Shown here piece after piece: positions 18,006 to 27,788 of a stretch of DNA of 64,000 bases (within the stretch, counting starts at the first letter, position 1; every line of letters begins with the position of its first letter). The stretch spans positions 62,001-126,000 of the forward strand of contig JAWKWH010000005.1 in NCBI GenBank assembly GCA_041397625.1, in the 5' to 3' direction. Origin of the DNA: JAWKWH01 sp041397625 (GTDB taxonomy: Bacteria; Pseudomonadota; Alphaproteobacteria; Rhizobiales; Rhizobiaceae). The notes beneath the pieces were generated by a model. It had not been told where the DNA came from and did no database searches. It was given only the letters and a program-made list of their open reading frames with translations. Position numbers and translations under genes: made by a program.

Positions 18006-18061
18006 GGCGCGTCGGAGGCCGCCCGTGCTTGCAGGAACTCGGTCGGCAGGAACTCAGTCAT
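18002..18061 (-). CDS. Possible 19-codon leader peptide coupled to glycerate kinase
   Basis: On the minus strand an ATG at 18059-18061 opens MTEFLPTEFLQARAASDAP and ends in TGA overlapping the ATG of the kinase gene (ATGA). The peptide has an internal repeat (TEFLPTEFLQ). The kinase start has no good ribosome site of its own, so translational coupling is conceivable. It may also be chance; I recognise no homologue. Confidence 0.3.
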   Translation of the reverse strand: MTEFLPTEFLQARAASDAP

Positions 18062-18130
18062 ATGCGCCCCGGTTGCGATCTTTACTCCCGTCTGATCGCA
18101 ATTTGCCGGCGCCGGCGCAAGGCCGTCGCG

Positions 18131-19440
<1,310 letters not shown>

Positions 19441-19444
<4 letters not shown>

Positions 19445-20679
19445 TGTGAACTCCCTCCCACGGTCACGCCCTCATACCAGCTGGCGATCTGACGGCGTTC
19501 CTCGGGCGTGATCGCGGTAATATTACCGGGCGGCATCGCATGCGACCGGCCCGCCTGCAGATAAATCTCGCGCGCCCGCGCAGCGATTTCGGCATCGGTC
19601 TCCAGTTTCACGCCCTTCGGCGCGTGATAGATACCCTCCCAAACGGGCTCGGTCGCGTGGCACATGGAACAGCGGCCGAGCACGGTGTCACGCACCTGCG
19701 CAAAGCTGGCCGCCGCCACGAAGCGCTGGTCCACCGCCGAAACTTCCTTTTCCTCGCCGCCGGTCAGCGCTTTCGGCACCGTCGACAGCCAGACGATGAC
19801 AATGAAGATGACCGCAGTCGCCAGCCAGGTCCAGGTCGGGTTGCCCGCCCTTGCATGGATGGTGTTGAAATAATGCCGGATCGTGACGCCCATCAGGAAC
19901 ACCAGCGAGGCGATCAGCCAGTTGAACTCGGTGGCGAAGGCCAGCGGATAGTGGTTCGACAGCATCAGGAACAGCACCGGCAGCGTCAGGTAATTGTTGT
20001 GTAGCGATCGCTGCTTGGCCTGTGCGCCGAGTTTCGGATCCGGCGTTTCGCCTGCCATCAGGGAGGCGACGACCTTCTTCTGGTTGGGTATGATGATGAA
20101 GAAGACGTTGGCCGACATGATCGTGGCGGTAAACGCACCGAGATGCAGGAAGGCGGCGCGGCCGGTGAACACCTGCGTATAGCCCCAGGCCATGGCGACG
20201 AGCACGATGTAGAGCAGCACCATCAGCCCGGTCGTATGCTTGCCCACCGGCGACTTGCACAGGAGATCATAGATCACCCAGCCGACACCGATCGAGGCGA
20301 GCGAGATGAGGATCGCCGAGTTACCGGAGATGTCGAGCACGTCGCGGTCGACCAGATAGAGGTCGGCGCTGGCATAGTAGAGCACGCACAGCATGGCGAA
20401 ACCCGACAGCCAGGTGGCGTAGGATTCCCATTTGAACCAGGTCAGGTGCTCCGGCATCTGTGCCGGCGCCACCAGATATTTCTGGATGTGGTAGAAGCCG
20501 CCGCCATGAACCTGCCATTCCTCCCCGCCGGCGCCCGGCGGCAGATCGGGACGCTTGCGCAAGCCCAGGTCGAGGGCGATGAAATAGAACGACGAGCCAA
20601 TCCACGCGATACCGGTGATCACGTGCACCCAGCGGACCGCAAAGTTGAGCCAGTCCCATGCGATGGCGAAATCTTGCAT
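19441..20679 (-). CDS. puuD: Membrane urate hydroxylase PuuD with C-terminal cytochrome c domain
   Basis: This is a 412-residue protein. About eight hydrophobic segments occupy residues 1-315, with conserved motifs WVHVITGIAWIGSSFYFIAL near the N-terminus and FFIIIPNQKKVV in the middle. A cytochrome c domain follows with CSMCH at about 337-341 and a candidate distal Met in HAMPPGN. PuuD is the cofactor-independent bacterial urate oxidase that makes 5-hydroxyisourate in the inner membrane and can pass electrons to a cytochrome. The start ATG at 20677-20679 follows GGAGGAAAAGA. It is the first gene of the puuD-guaD unit, divergent from a LysR regulator. The product is the substrate of HiuH at 34.9 kb. 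Confidence 0.92.
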
Positions 20680-20853
20680 TCTTTTCCTCCCCGCTGACCC
20701 GGCCAGGCAAAATCGACGTTCAGGTTTCGGCCCGGAATCACGCGGAATATTGATACTTCCGACATCAGCAGTCTCTCTGATCGGAAGCAAAATCAAAAGA
20801 AGGGCCGCACACGAGCACTTTCAAATGAATCTATAAAATGATACCACTTTCCT

Positions 20854-21771
20854 ATGTCGTACCTGAACAATATTCGGGTGTTTGTGCGGGTCGTCGAGCT
20901 GGGAAACCTATCGGCGGCCGGCCGTGACCGGCGCGTGTCGCCGGCGGTCGCCAGCAACCGCATCAAGGAACTTGAGAAGCATCTGGGCGTGCGCCTTTTC
21001 AACCGGACCACGCGCAAGCTGACGCCAACGGAGCACGGCCGCATATTCTATGAAGGCGCTCTGAAGATCATCGAGGCGGTGGACAGCGCCGAGGCGGCTG
21101 TCGCCGACGTGGCCCAGAATCCGCGCGGGACGATCCACGTGACCGCGCCCCTCGGCATCGGCCGCCGGCTGATAGGCCCCGGTGTTCCGGAATTCCACGC
21201 GCTTTATCCCGACATCAATGTCCGGCTGCGGCTGTCCGACCGCAAGATCGATCTGATGAACGAAGGCGTCGACATCGCCTTCAAGCTCGGGCTGATCGAG
21301 GATTCCAACCTGCGCATGCGCGGCATAATGGAGTGCGGGCGCGTGCTGTGCGCCGCTCCGTCTTATCTGGAGGCGCATGGCGAACCGAAAACGCCCGACG
21401 CGCTGATCGAGGACCGGCATCGATGCCTGTTGCTGCGCTTTCCCGGTTCCAATGAGTTCTTCTGGTATCTCAAAACGCCCAACGGTATCCGTAAGTTCGA
21501 GATCGACGGTCCCTACGATACCGATGATGGCGACGTGCTGACCGAATGGGCGTTGGCCGGCTACGGGATCGTCAACAAGCCGCGTTTCGAGATCCACGGC
21601 CACATCAAGTCCGGCCGGTTGGTGCCGATGCTTACCGACTACCCGCCGGTTCCCGCGCAACTCGCCTGCCTGTATCCGCACAAGAAGCTGCAGGACCCGA
21701 AGGTGCGCCTGTTTATCGACTTCATGGCTGCCCGATGCCAGAAACATATCGGCGAAATCCTCGAAGCGTAG
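20854..21771 (+). CDS. LysR-family transcriptional regulator
   Basis: This 305-residue protein has an N-terminal winged helix (about 1-60, LGNLSAAGRDRRVSPAVASN, then the LGVRLFNRTTRKLTPTEHG hinge) and a LysR substrate-binding domain. The CrgA-like subgroup is suggested by PRGTIHVTAPLGIGRRLIGP. It is divergent from puuD with 174 nt between starts, so urate or another purine intermediate is a reasonable effector. The intergenic region is AT-rich next to this gene (a TATAAA at 20832-20837), but I found no clear T-N11-A operator. No Shine-Dalgarno sequence precedes the ATG. Confidence 0.85.
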   Translation: MSYLNNIRVFVRVVELGNLSAAGRDRRVSPAVASNRIKELEKHLGVRLFNRTTRKLTPTEHGRIFYEGALKIIEAVDSAEAAVADVAQNPRGTIHVTAPLGIGRRLIGPGVPEFHALYPDINVRLRLSDRKIDLMNEGVDIAFKLGLIEDSNLRMRGIMECGRVLCAAPSYLEAHGEPKTPDALIEDRHRCLLLRFPGSNEFFWYLKTPNGIRKFEIDGPYDTDDGDVLTEWALAGYGIVNKPRFEIHGHIKSGRLVPMLTDYPPVPAQLACLYPHKKLQDPKVRLFIDFMAARCQKHIGEILEA

Positions 21772-21807
21772 AGCAATGGGGATATGCGCTTGCGCTTTGG
21801 CGCTTTA

Positions 21808-21821
21808 TTTTTGATCAAAAA
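21808..21821. promoter_or_regulatory. Operator TTTTTGATCAAAAA before gntR (putrescine regulon)
   Basis: This perfect 14-bp palindrome lies 90 nt before the GntR start. The same core recurs upstream of the putrescine aminotransferase and binding-protein genes, so it is very probably the binding site of the adjacent GntR protein, including autoregulation. Confidence 0.65.
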
Positions 21822-21910
21822 CTTGTCCCGCATCGAAATTGCCCCTAATGCAGGGGAAGGAGGCGCCGCCGCCGACCGTCGGCTCGCGCATTGCGGAAGG
21901 TCAGCTTTAG

Positions 21911-22573
21911 TTGGCTCAACAGGAAACCAAACTTCCCGCCCATGAATTGGTTTATCGCCGCCTGCGCGAGATGATACTCCACGGCGAGCTGGAACCCGGC
22001 CAAGCCGTGACCATCCAGGGTCTTGTCTCCCGCCTCGACGCGGGCATGACGCCGGTGCGCGAAGCGATCAGGCGCCTGATTGCGGAGAACGCTCTCGACT
22101 TCCGCGACAACCGCAGGGTTTCAGTGCCCGAGCTGACCATTGCCCAGCTAGACGAACTGGCCTTCGCCCGTCTCGGGCTGGAGCCGCAACTGGCTTACTG
22201 GGCGGCGGAAAGGATCGGCACCGGCGAGATTGACGAACTGGAAGCGATCGACAAGGCGGTGAACGCGGCGATCGCCCGTGGCGATGTCAAAGCCTATCTC
22301 CACAGCAACCACCGTTTTCACGAGAGGCTTTATGCCGCTTCCGGGGCGGCCATCCTGATTTCACTGGTTGACGCGCTTCTGTTGCGGCTGGGGCCGTCGC
22401 TGCGGGTAATGTGCGGCCGCTTCGGCACGTCCAACCTGCCGGACATGCACGAGGAGACACTGCGCGCGCTGCGCGCCGGCGATCCACAGGCCGCCAGCGA
22501 TGCCATTCGCGCCGACATCAGCCAGGGCATCGACCAGATACGCCTGTCGCTGGAACAGCCGTCTGCCAATTGA
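21911..22573 (+). CDS. GntR-family (FCD domain) regulator of the putrescine cluster
   Basis: This is a 220-residue FadR-subfamily regulator. The N-terminal winged helix includes YRRLREMILHGELEPGQ and RLDAGMTPVREAIRRLIAEN. The C-terminal helical FCD ligand domain contains the metal-site pattern HSNHRFHERLY. The start is TTG (21911-21913) with GGAAGG upstream; the nearest ATG upstream is blocked by a TAG. It converges with the aminotransferase gene. TTGATCAA-type palindromes surround it and the neighbouring transport operon. Putrescine or a derivative is the likely effector (inference). Confidence 0.85.
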   Translation: MAQQETKLPAHELVYRRLREMILHGELEPGQAVTIQGLVSRLDAGMTPVREAIRRLIAENALDFRDNRRVSVPELTIAQLDELAFARLGLEPQLAYWAAERIGTGEIDELEAIDKAVNAAIARGDVKAYLHSNHRFHERLYAASGAAILISLVDALLLRLGPSLRVMCGRFGTSNLPDMHEETLRALRAGDPQAASDAIRADISQGIDQIRLSLEQPSAN

Positions 22574-22590
22574 GAGAGGCCGGCTGCGAA

Positions 22591-22598
22591 TTGATCAA
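22591..22598. promoter_or_regulatory. TTGATCAA site in convergent gap, with degenerate second copy
   Basis: TTGATCAA lies between the stop codons of gntR and the aminotransferase. A one-mismatch copy (TTGATCGA) is at about 22619. Its position downstream of both genes makes a promoter role unlikely; it may be an auxiliary site or chance. Confidence 0.3.
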
Positions 22599-22661
22599 AT
22601 CAGCGCAACGGCGTGTTCTTTGATCGAATCCGGTAAATCGGCATCTTTTGCGTACCGCCGG

Positions 22662-24056
22662 TCAGGCCGCCTTCAGCATGCCGTCGGCCTTAAGGCCCCG
22701 ATAGGTTTCGTCGAGCGATCGGACCGCCCGTTCCAGCAACGTGTCGATCTCGTCGCTGCCGATCACCAGCGGCGGCGAGATGATCATGCGGTCGCCGACG
22801 TGGCGCATCACCAGATTGTTCGCGAAGCAACGCTCGCGGCAGCGAAGGCCCGCCGTGCCCTTCTCGACGGCAAACGCGGCGCGCGACGCCTTGTCGGGCG
22901 TCAGCGCGATCGAGCCCATCATGCCGATGATCCTCGCCTCGCCCACCAGCGGATGGTCGGCCAGTTCGGCCCAACGCCGCGCCAGATAGGGCGCGGTCAC
23001 GTCGCGCACGGTTTCGACGATCTTCTCGTCCTCGAGAATCCGCAGGTTCTCCAGCGCCACCGCCGCGGCGACCGGATGGCCGGAATAGGTGTAGCCGTGA
23101 TTGAACTCGCCACCATCGATGACCGCGGCCACTTCGTCGCTGATCACTGAACCGCCGATCGGCGCATAGCCGGAGCTCAGCCCCTTGGCGATGGTGATGA
23201 TGTCGGGCCGGGCGCCGACCGACTGGTGGCCGAACCAGTTGCCGGTGCGTCCGAACCCGCAGATCACCTCGTCGGCGATCAGCAGGATCTTGTGCGCGTC
23301 GCAGATGCGCTGGATCTCGGGCCAGTAGCTGTCCGGCGGAATGATCACACCGCCGGCGCCCTGGATCGGTTCGGCGATGAAGGCGGCAACCCGGTGTTCG
23401 CCGAGCTCCGCAATCGCCTGCTCCAGTTGCCGCGCGCGTTCCAGTCCGAATTCCTCCGGACTTTGGTCGCCACCGTCGGCATACCAGTTCGGCTCGTCGA
23501 TGTGATGGATGTCCGCGATCGGCAATCCGCCCTGTGCGTGCATCGGCGCCATGCCGCCAAGGCTGGCTCCGCCCATCGTCGAACCGTGATAGGCATTCCT
23601 GCGGCTGATGATGACCGTCTTTTCCGGCTTGCCCTTCCTGGCCCAGTAGTGGCGCACCATGCGGATATTGGTGTCGTTGGCCTCCGATCCGGAGCCGGCG
23701 AAGAAAACATGGTTCAGATCGCCGGGCACCAGTTCCGCCAGCTTCGCCGCAAGCGAGATCGCCGGAACATGCGAGGTCTGGAAGAAGGTGTTGTAGTAAG
23801 GCAGTTCGCGCATCTGGCGCGCCGCCACCTCGGCCAGTTCGTTCCGGCCATAACCGATATTGACGCACCACAGCCCCGCCATCGCGTCGAGCAGCTGCTC
23901 ACCGTCGGAATCGGTCAGCATCACGCCATCGGCCCGTGTGATGACACGCGCACCCTTGGCTGCCAGTTCGCCATTGGCGGTGAACGGGTGCATGTGGTGC
24001 GCCGCGTCAAGCGCCTGCAGTTCGTCGGTCGGCGGATGGTTGGTGAAAACGTTCAT
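22662..24056 (-). CDS. spuC: Putrescine:pyruvate aminotransferase (class III)
   Basis: This is a 464-residue class III PLP aminotransferase. The opening LDAAHHMHPFTANGELAAKG, the cofactor segment FFAGSGSEANDTNIRMVRHY (about 119-138), IADEVICGFGRTGNWFG and the PLP-lysine segment ITIAKGLSSGYAPIGG match the SpuC/omega-aminotransferase group. That group transfers an amino group from putrescine to pyruvate, giving 4-aminobutanal and alanine. It is transcribed divergently from the importer operon, and the 271-nt shared promoter region carries three TGATCA palindromes. Confidence 0.88.
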   Translation of the reverse strand: MNVFTNHPPTDELQALDAAHHMHPFTANGELAAKGARVITRADGVMLTDSDGEQLLDAMAGLWCVNIGYGRNELAEVAARQMRELPYYNTFFQTSHVPAISLAAKLAELVPGDLNHVFFAGSGSEANDTNIRMVRHYWARKGKPEKTVIISRRNAYHGSTMGGASLGGMAPMHAQGGLPIADIHHIDEPNWYADGGDQSPEEFGLERARQLEQAIAELGEHRVAAFIAEPIQGAGGVIIPPDSYWPEIQRICDAHKILLIADEVICGFGRTGNWFGHQSVGARPDIITIAKGLSSGYAPIGGSVISDEVAAVIDGGEFNHGYTYSGHPVAAAVALENLRILEDEKIVETVRDVTAPYLARRWAELADHPLVGEARIIGMMGSIALTPDKASRAAFAVEKGTAGLRCRERCFANNLVMRHVGDRMIISPPLVIGSDEIDTLLERAVRSLDETYRGLKADGMLKAA

Positions 24057-24088
24057 GGCGATATCCTCAGCTTCCAGATTCGTACAAT

Positions 24089-24127
24089 ATGATCAAATTA
24101 TTTACTGTCAATCTTTTTGATCAAAAC
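24089..24127. promoter_or_regulatory. Pair of TGATCA operators before spuC
   Basis: A perfect TTTTGATCAAAA palindrome at 24115-24126 and a weaker copy (TGATCA core at 24090-24095) lie 30 bp apart, about three helical turns, directly upstream of the aminotransferase start. This spacing suggests cooperative binding by a GntR dimer pair. Confidence 0.6.
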
Positions 24128-24266
24128 AAACGTTCGCATGACGGCATTGAGGTTATCGCAAGGCGAACTACACGGCGAATTGCCTTCTTGCCATCGGCAG
24201 AAATTCGTCATGGAAAACAGGTTCCGAAGGCCAAACCGAATTTCATGATTGCATTCGCCGTATTTT

Positions 24267-24276
24267 TTTGATCAAA
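24267..24276. promoter_or_regulatory. TTTGATCAAA operator before the putrescine importer
   Basis: The palindrome follows a T-run and ends 51 nt before the binding-protein ATG. That is a position where bound repressor would block the promoter. It is the third operator in the divergent region. Confidence 0.6.
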
Positions 24277-24327
24277 TCTTGCGGAAGGCAGATGGGCCCT
24301 GCCGACAGTCACTTGGGAGAAGCAATC

Positions 24328-25413
24328 ATGAAGGCAATCGGGGTACTGGTCGCGGCTGCGTCGGCCATGTTGGCGACCGCTGCGTCAGCGGGCGAGGTAC
24401 GCGTCTACAACTGGTCGGACTATATCGACGAAGAACTGTTGGGCAAGTTCGAGCAGGAGACCGGCAACACGCTGATCTACGACGTGTTTGATTCCAACGA
24501 GGTACTGGAGACCAAAATGCTCGCCGGCAGTTCGGGCTACGACGTGGTCGTTCCGACCGCCGACTTCCTGCAACGCCAGATCGCCGCCGGCGCTTTCCAG
24601 AAGCTGGACTATTCGAAACTGCCCAATGCGAAGAACCTTTGGGATGTAATCAAGGAACGCACCGACCAGTATGACCCGGGCAATGCCCACGCGATCAACT
24701 ACATGTGGGGGACCACCGGCATCGGCATCAACGTCGGCAAGGTCAAGGAAGCGCTGGGCGACGATGCGCCGGTCAACTCGCTGGCGCTGATCTTCGATCC
24801 CGCCAATATGGAGAAGCTGGCCGGCTGCGGCGTTCAGTTCCTCGACGCGCCGACGGAGATAATTCCCGCGGCGCTGAAATATCTGGGCGAAGATCCGAAC
24901 AGTCACGATCCGGACGTCATCGCCAAGGCCGAGAGCGTGCTGATGCCCGTGCGACCGTATGTGCAGAAATTCCATAGCTCGGAGTACATCAACGCCCTTG
25001 CCAATGGCGATATCTGCGTGGCGTTCGGCTGGTCCGGCGACATATTGCAGGCGCGCGACCGCGCCGCCGAGGCCGAAAACGGCGTGGAGATCGCCTACAA
25101 CGCGCCCAAGGAAGGCGCGCTCATGTGGTTCGACATGATGGCCATTCCCGCCGACGCGCCCAATCCGGACGGTGCCCACCAGTTCCTGAACTTCATCATG
25201 GACGCACACAACATGGCGGCGGCGTCGAACTACGTTTACTACGCCAACGGCAACAAGGCTTCGCAGGAGTTCCTCGCCGAAGACGTGATCGGCGACCCGG
25301 CGATCTATCCCGACGAAGAAACGGTGGCCAATCTCTACACCCATCAGGCCTATCCGCCGAAGGTCCAGCGCGTGGTGACGAGGCTCTGGACCAAGATCAA
25401 GTCCGGCACCTGA
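24328..25413 (+). CDS. potF: Putrescine-binding periplasmic protein
   Basis: This 361-residue protein has a signal peptide (core VLVAAASAMLATAASA, cleavage near residue 21) and the PotF/SpuD pattern EVRVYNWSDYIDEELLGKFE, DVVVPTADFLQRQI, YMWGTTGIGINVGKV and ALMWFDMMAIPADAPN. PotF-type proteins bind putrescine and deliver it to the ABC importer. The start ATG follows TTGGGAGAAGC. It is the first gene of the operon, followed after a hairpin by the ATPase. Confidence 0.9.
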   Translation: MKAIGVLVAAASAMLATAASAGEVRVYNWSDYIDEELLGKFEQETGNTLIYDVFDSNEVLETKMLAGSSGYDVVVPTADFLQRQIAAGAFQKLDYSKLPNAKNLWDVIKERTDQYDPGNAHAINYMWGTTGIGINVGKVKEALGDDAPVNSLALIFDPANMEKLAGCGVQFLDAPTEIIPAALKYLGEDPNSHDPDVIAKAESVLMPVRPYVQKFHSSEYINALANGDICVAFGWSGDILQARDRAAEAENGVEIAYNAPKEGALMWFDMMAIPADAPNPDGAHQFLNFIMDAHNMAAASNYVYYANGNKASQEFLAEDVIGDPAIYPDEETVANLYTHQAYPPKVQRVVTRLWTKIKSGT

Positions 25414-25428
25414 AATCTTGCGCAAACC

Positions 25429-25454
25429 CCCGCGTCACGGAATTGTGGCGCGGG
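25429..25454 (+). other. Hairpin between binding-protein and ATPase genes
   Basis: A 10-bp stem (CCCGCGTCAC / GTGGCGCGGG, with one G-U pair) has a 6-nt loop. It sits 15 nt after the binding-protein stop and has no U-tract. Such elements commonly stabilise the message for the abundant binding protein. Confidence 0.5.
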
Positions 25455-25485
25455 AACCTGTCCGACGCGAGGCGCTGAACCGAAG

Positions 25486-26625
25486 ATGCCGCATCCATCC
25501 AAATCAAACGTCTTCGCCCCATGGGACGATCCGGACGCCACGCCGCTGATCCGCTTTGCCGGCGTCACCAAACGGTTCGGCGAATTCACCGCCATCGACA
25601 ATCTTGACCTCGATATCTACGAGCGCGAGTTCTTTGCACTGCTCGGACCGTCCGGTTGCGGCAAGACCACGCTGATGCGCATGCTGGCCGGTTTCGAGGA
25701 TCCGACCGAAGGCGCGATCACGCTCGACGGCGCCGACATCGTGCCGGTGCCGCCCAACAAGCGCGCCGTCAACATGATGTTCCAGTCCTACGCCCTTTTC
25801 CCGCATCTGACGGTGGCCGACAACATCGCCTTCGGGCTCAAGCGATCGCAAATGGGCAAGGACGAAATCCGGTCGCGGCTGGACGAGATGCTGCGCCTGA
25901 CCCGGCTTGAGCCGTTCGCCAAGCGCAAGCCACATCAAATTTCCGGCGGCCAGCGCCAGCGCGTTGCCTTGGCCCGATCGCTCGCCAAGGCGCCGAAACT
26001 GCTGCTGCTCGACGAGCCGCTCGGCGCGCTGGACAAGAAGCTGCGCCAGGATACCCAGTTCGAGCTGATGGACATTCAGGAGAAGACCGGCACGACATTC
26101 GTCATCGTCACCCACGACCAGGAGGAGGCAATGACGGTTGCCAGCCGTGTGGCCGTAATGGACCATGGCCGGCTCATCCAGGTCGCCACCCCGGCGCAGA
26201 TCTACGAGCAGCCCAACAGCACCTATGTCGCCGACTTCATCGGCGACGTGAACCTGATCGAAGGCAACGCCACCGCCGCCGGTGACGGCAAGGTCAGCGT
26301 CGCTTGGGCAGAGGGGAACTCGCCGATCCTGGCGACGGCCACCAATGCCGTCGATGACGGCGCCCGCGTCTCGGTGGCGATCCGCCCGGAAAAGATCGCC
26401 ATCTCGTCCAAGCGCCCCAAGGATACCAGCAACGCCATCAAGGGTATCGTCGACGACATCGCCTATCTGGGCAATATCTCAACCTATCACGTCAGGCTGG
26501 AAAGCGGGCACGTCATCAAGGCGCAGACCGCAAATGTGCGCCGGGTCGGACGGCAGAGTTTCACCTGGGAGGACACGGTCTGGCTATCGTTTACCGACAC
26601 CGCCGGCATCGTGCTCACGAGCTAG
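25486..26625 (+). CDS. potG: Putrescine ABC importer, ATPase
   Basis: This 379-residue ATPase has Walker A LLGPSGCGKTT (about 53-63), signature ISGGQRQRVALARSLAKAPK, Walker B LLLLDEPLGALDKKLRQ and a C-terminal TOBE regulatory region (VAIRPEKIAIS). Length and order of domains match PotG/PotA. It energises uptake through the two permeases that follow, which start 17 nt downstream. Confidence 0.92.
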   Translation: MPHPSKSNVFAPWDDPDATPLIRFAGVTKRFGEFTAIDNLDLDIYEREFFALLGPSGCGKTTLMRMLAGFEDPTEGAITLDGADIVPVPPNKRAVNMMFQSYALFPHLTVADNIAFGLKRSQMGKDEIRSRLDEMLRLTRLEPFAKRKPHQISGGQRQRVALARSLAKAPKLLLLDEPLGALDKKLRQDTQFELMDIQEKTGTTFVIVTHDQEEAMTVASRVAVMDHGRLIQVATPAQIYEQPNSTYVADFIGDVNLIEGNATAAGDGKVSVAWAEGNSPILATATNAVDDGARVSVAIRPEKIAISSKRPKDTSNAIKGIVDDIAYLGNISTYHVRLESGHVIKAQTANVRRVGRQSFTWEDTVWLSFTDTAGIVLTS

Positions 26626-26642
26626 GGTCTGTTGGGTATCTC

Positions 26643-27788
26643 ATGAATTTCCGCCGCCTTTTTCTTATCGTTGTTCCCTATTTCTGGCTCCTCGCCCTCT
26701 TTCTGATTCCCTTTCTGATCGTCGTGAAGATTTCGCTTTCCGACGTAACCATCGCCATTCCGCCATATACGCCGACACTTGATTTCTCGGCCGGGTGGCT
26801 GGGCTTCAGGGAATTTCTCGCCGAGCTCGATTTCGAGAACTACGAATTCATAGGCGCCGGCGCCCTCATCGCGACCTTTGCGCAGATATTCCTGTATATC
26901 GCCATCTACGTCTGGGCGTTCAAACGGATCTTTCCGCGCCTCGGCATGCATTTCGAAAATTCCGTGGCAGCACCGACATTGCTCTCCGCCTTCCTTACGG
27001 CTCTGGCGGCGGGCGTACTCTGCATGGTGGCGACCGCGCTTATTTGGCTCGCATATACGGCCATCGTCAGCGTGTTCCCGTCGATCGGCGTCTTCTTCGA
27101 GATAACCGACGATCTCTACTGGAAAGCCTACCTTTCCAGCCTCTGGATCGCCGCCACATCGACCGTCATCACCCTCATCGTCGGCTTCCCGATCGCCTAT
27201 GGCATGGCGCAGGCGCCCGACGAGTGGCGCCCGACACTGATGATGATGGTCATCCTGCCGTTCTGGACCAGCTTCCTGATCCGCGTCTATTCGTGGATGG
27301 GAATCCTGAGCCAGGAGGGCTTTCTCAACCAGTTCCTGCTCTGGACCGGTGTCATCAGCGAACCGCTGACCATTCTCAATACCAACATCGCCGTCTATAT
27401 CGGCATCGTCTATACCTATCTGCCGTTCATGATCCTGCCGATCTACGCGACGCTGGAGAAGCTCGACGGTTCCCTGCTCGAGGCGGCCGAAGATCTCGGC
27501 TGCTCGCGTACGCAGGCGTTCTGGCTGGTGACCGTGCCCCTGTCGCGCTCCGGCGTCATTGCCGGCTGTTTCTTGGTGTTCATCCCGGCGCTTGGCGAAT
27601 TCGTCATCCCGTCGATCCTCGGCGGTTCGGGCACGCTGATGATCGGCAAGGTGCTTTGGGAGGAGTTCTTCTCCAACCGCGACTGGCCGGTCGCCTCCGC
27701 CGTTGCGGTGGTGTTGCTGATCATTCTCATCATCCCGATCGTGCTGTTCCAGCGCAATGAACAAAAGCAGCGCGAGGCCGGCCAATGA
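26643..27788 (+). CDS. potH: Putrescine ABC importer, permease 1 (with extra membrane insertion)
   Basis: This is a 381-residue inner-membrane permease of the PotH type. The N-terminal PYFWLLALFLIPFLIVVKIS and SDVTIAIPPYTP match the family, as do FPIAYGMAQAP, WTSFLIRVYSWMGIL and the EAA-loop part LEAAEDLGCSRTQAFWLVTV. Between about residues 66 and 152 there is an extra segment of some 85 residues with two further hydrophobic stretches (about 69-92 and 112-145). E. coli PotH goes almost directly from the first helix to the equivalent of DDLYWKAYLSSLWIA. The stop overlaps the next start (ATGA). Confidence 0.9.
   Translation: MNFRRLFLIVVPYFWLLALFLIPFLIVVKISLSDVTIAIPPYTPTLDFSAGWLGFREFLAELDFENYEFIGAGALIATFAQIFLYIAIYVWAFKRIFPRLGMHFENSVAAPTLLSAFLTALAAGVLCMVATALIWLAYTAIVSVFPSIGVFFEITDDLYWKAYLSSLWIAATSTVITLIVGFPIAYGMAQAPDEWRPTLMMMVILPFWTSFLIRVYSWMGILSQEGFLNQFLLWTGVISEPLTILNTNIAVYIGIVYTYLPFMILPIYATLEKLDGSLLEAAEDLGCSRTQAFWLVTVPLSRSGVIAGCFLVFIPALGEFVIPSILGGSGTLMIGKVLWEEFFSNRDWPVASAVAVVLLIILIIPIVLFQRNEQKQREAGQ

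Noticed and set aside
18029..18057. Short direct repeat GCAGGAACTC(G/A)GTC considered as an operator
   Set aside because: It is explained by the repeated codons of the small leader frame (TEFL-TEFL) and occurs nowhere else noticed in the window.
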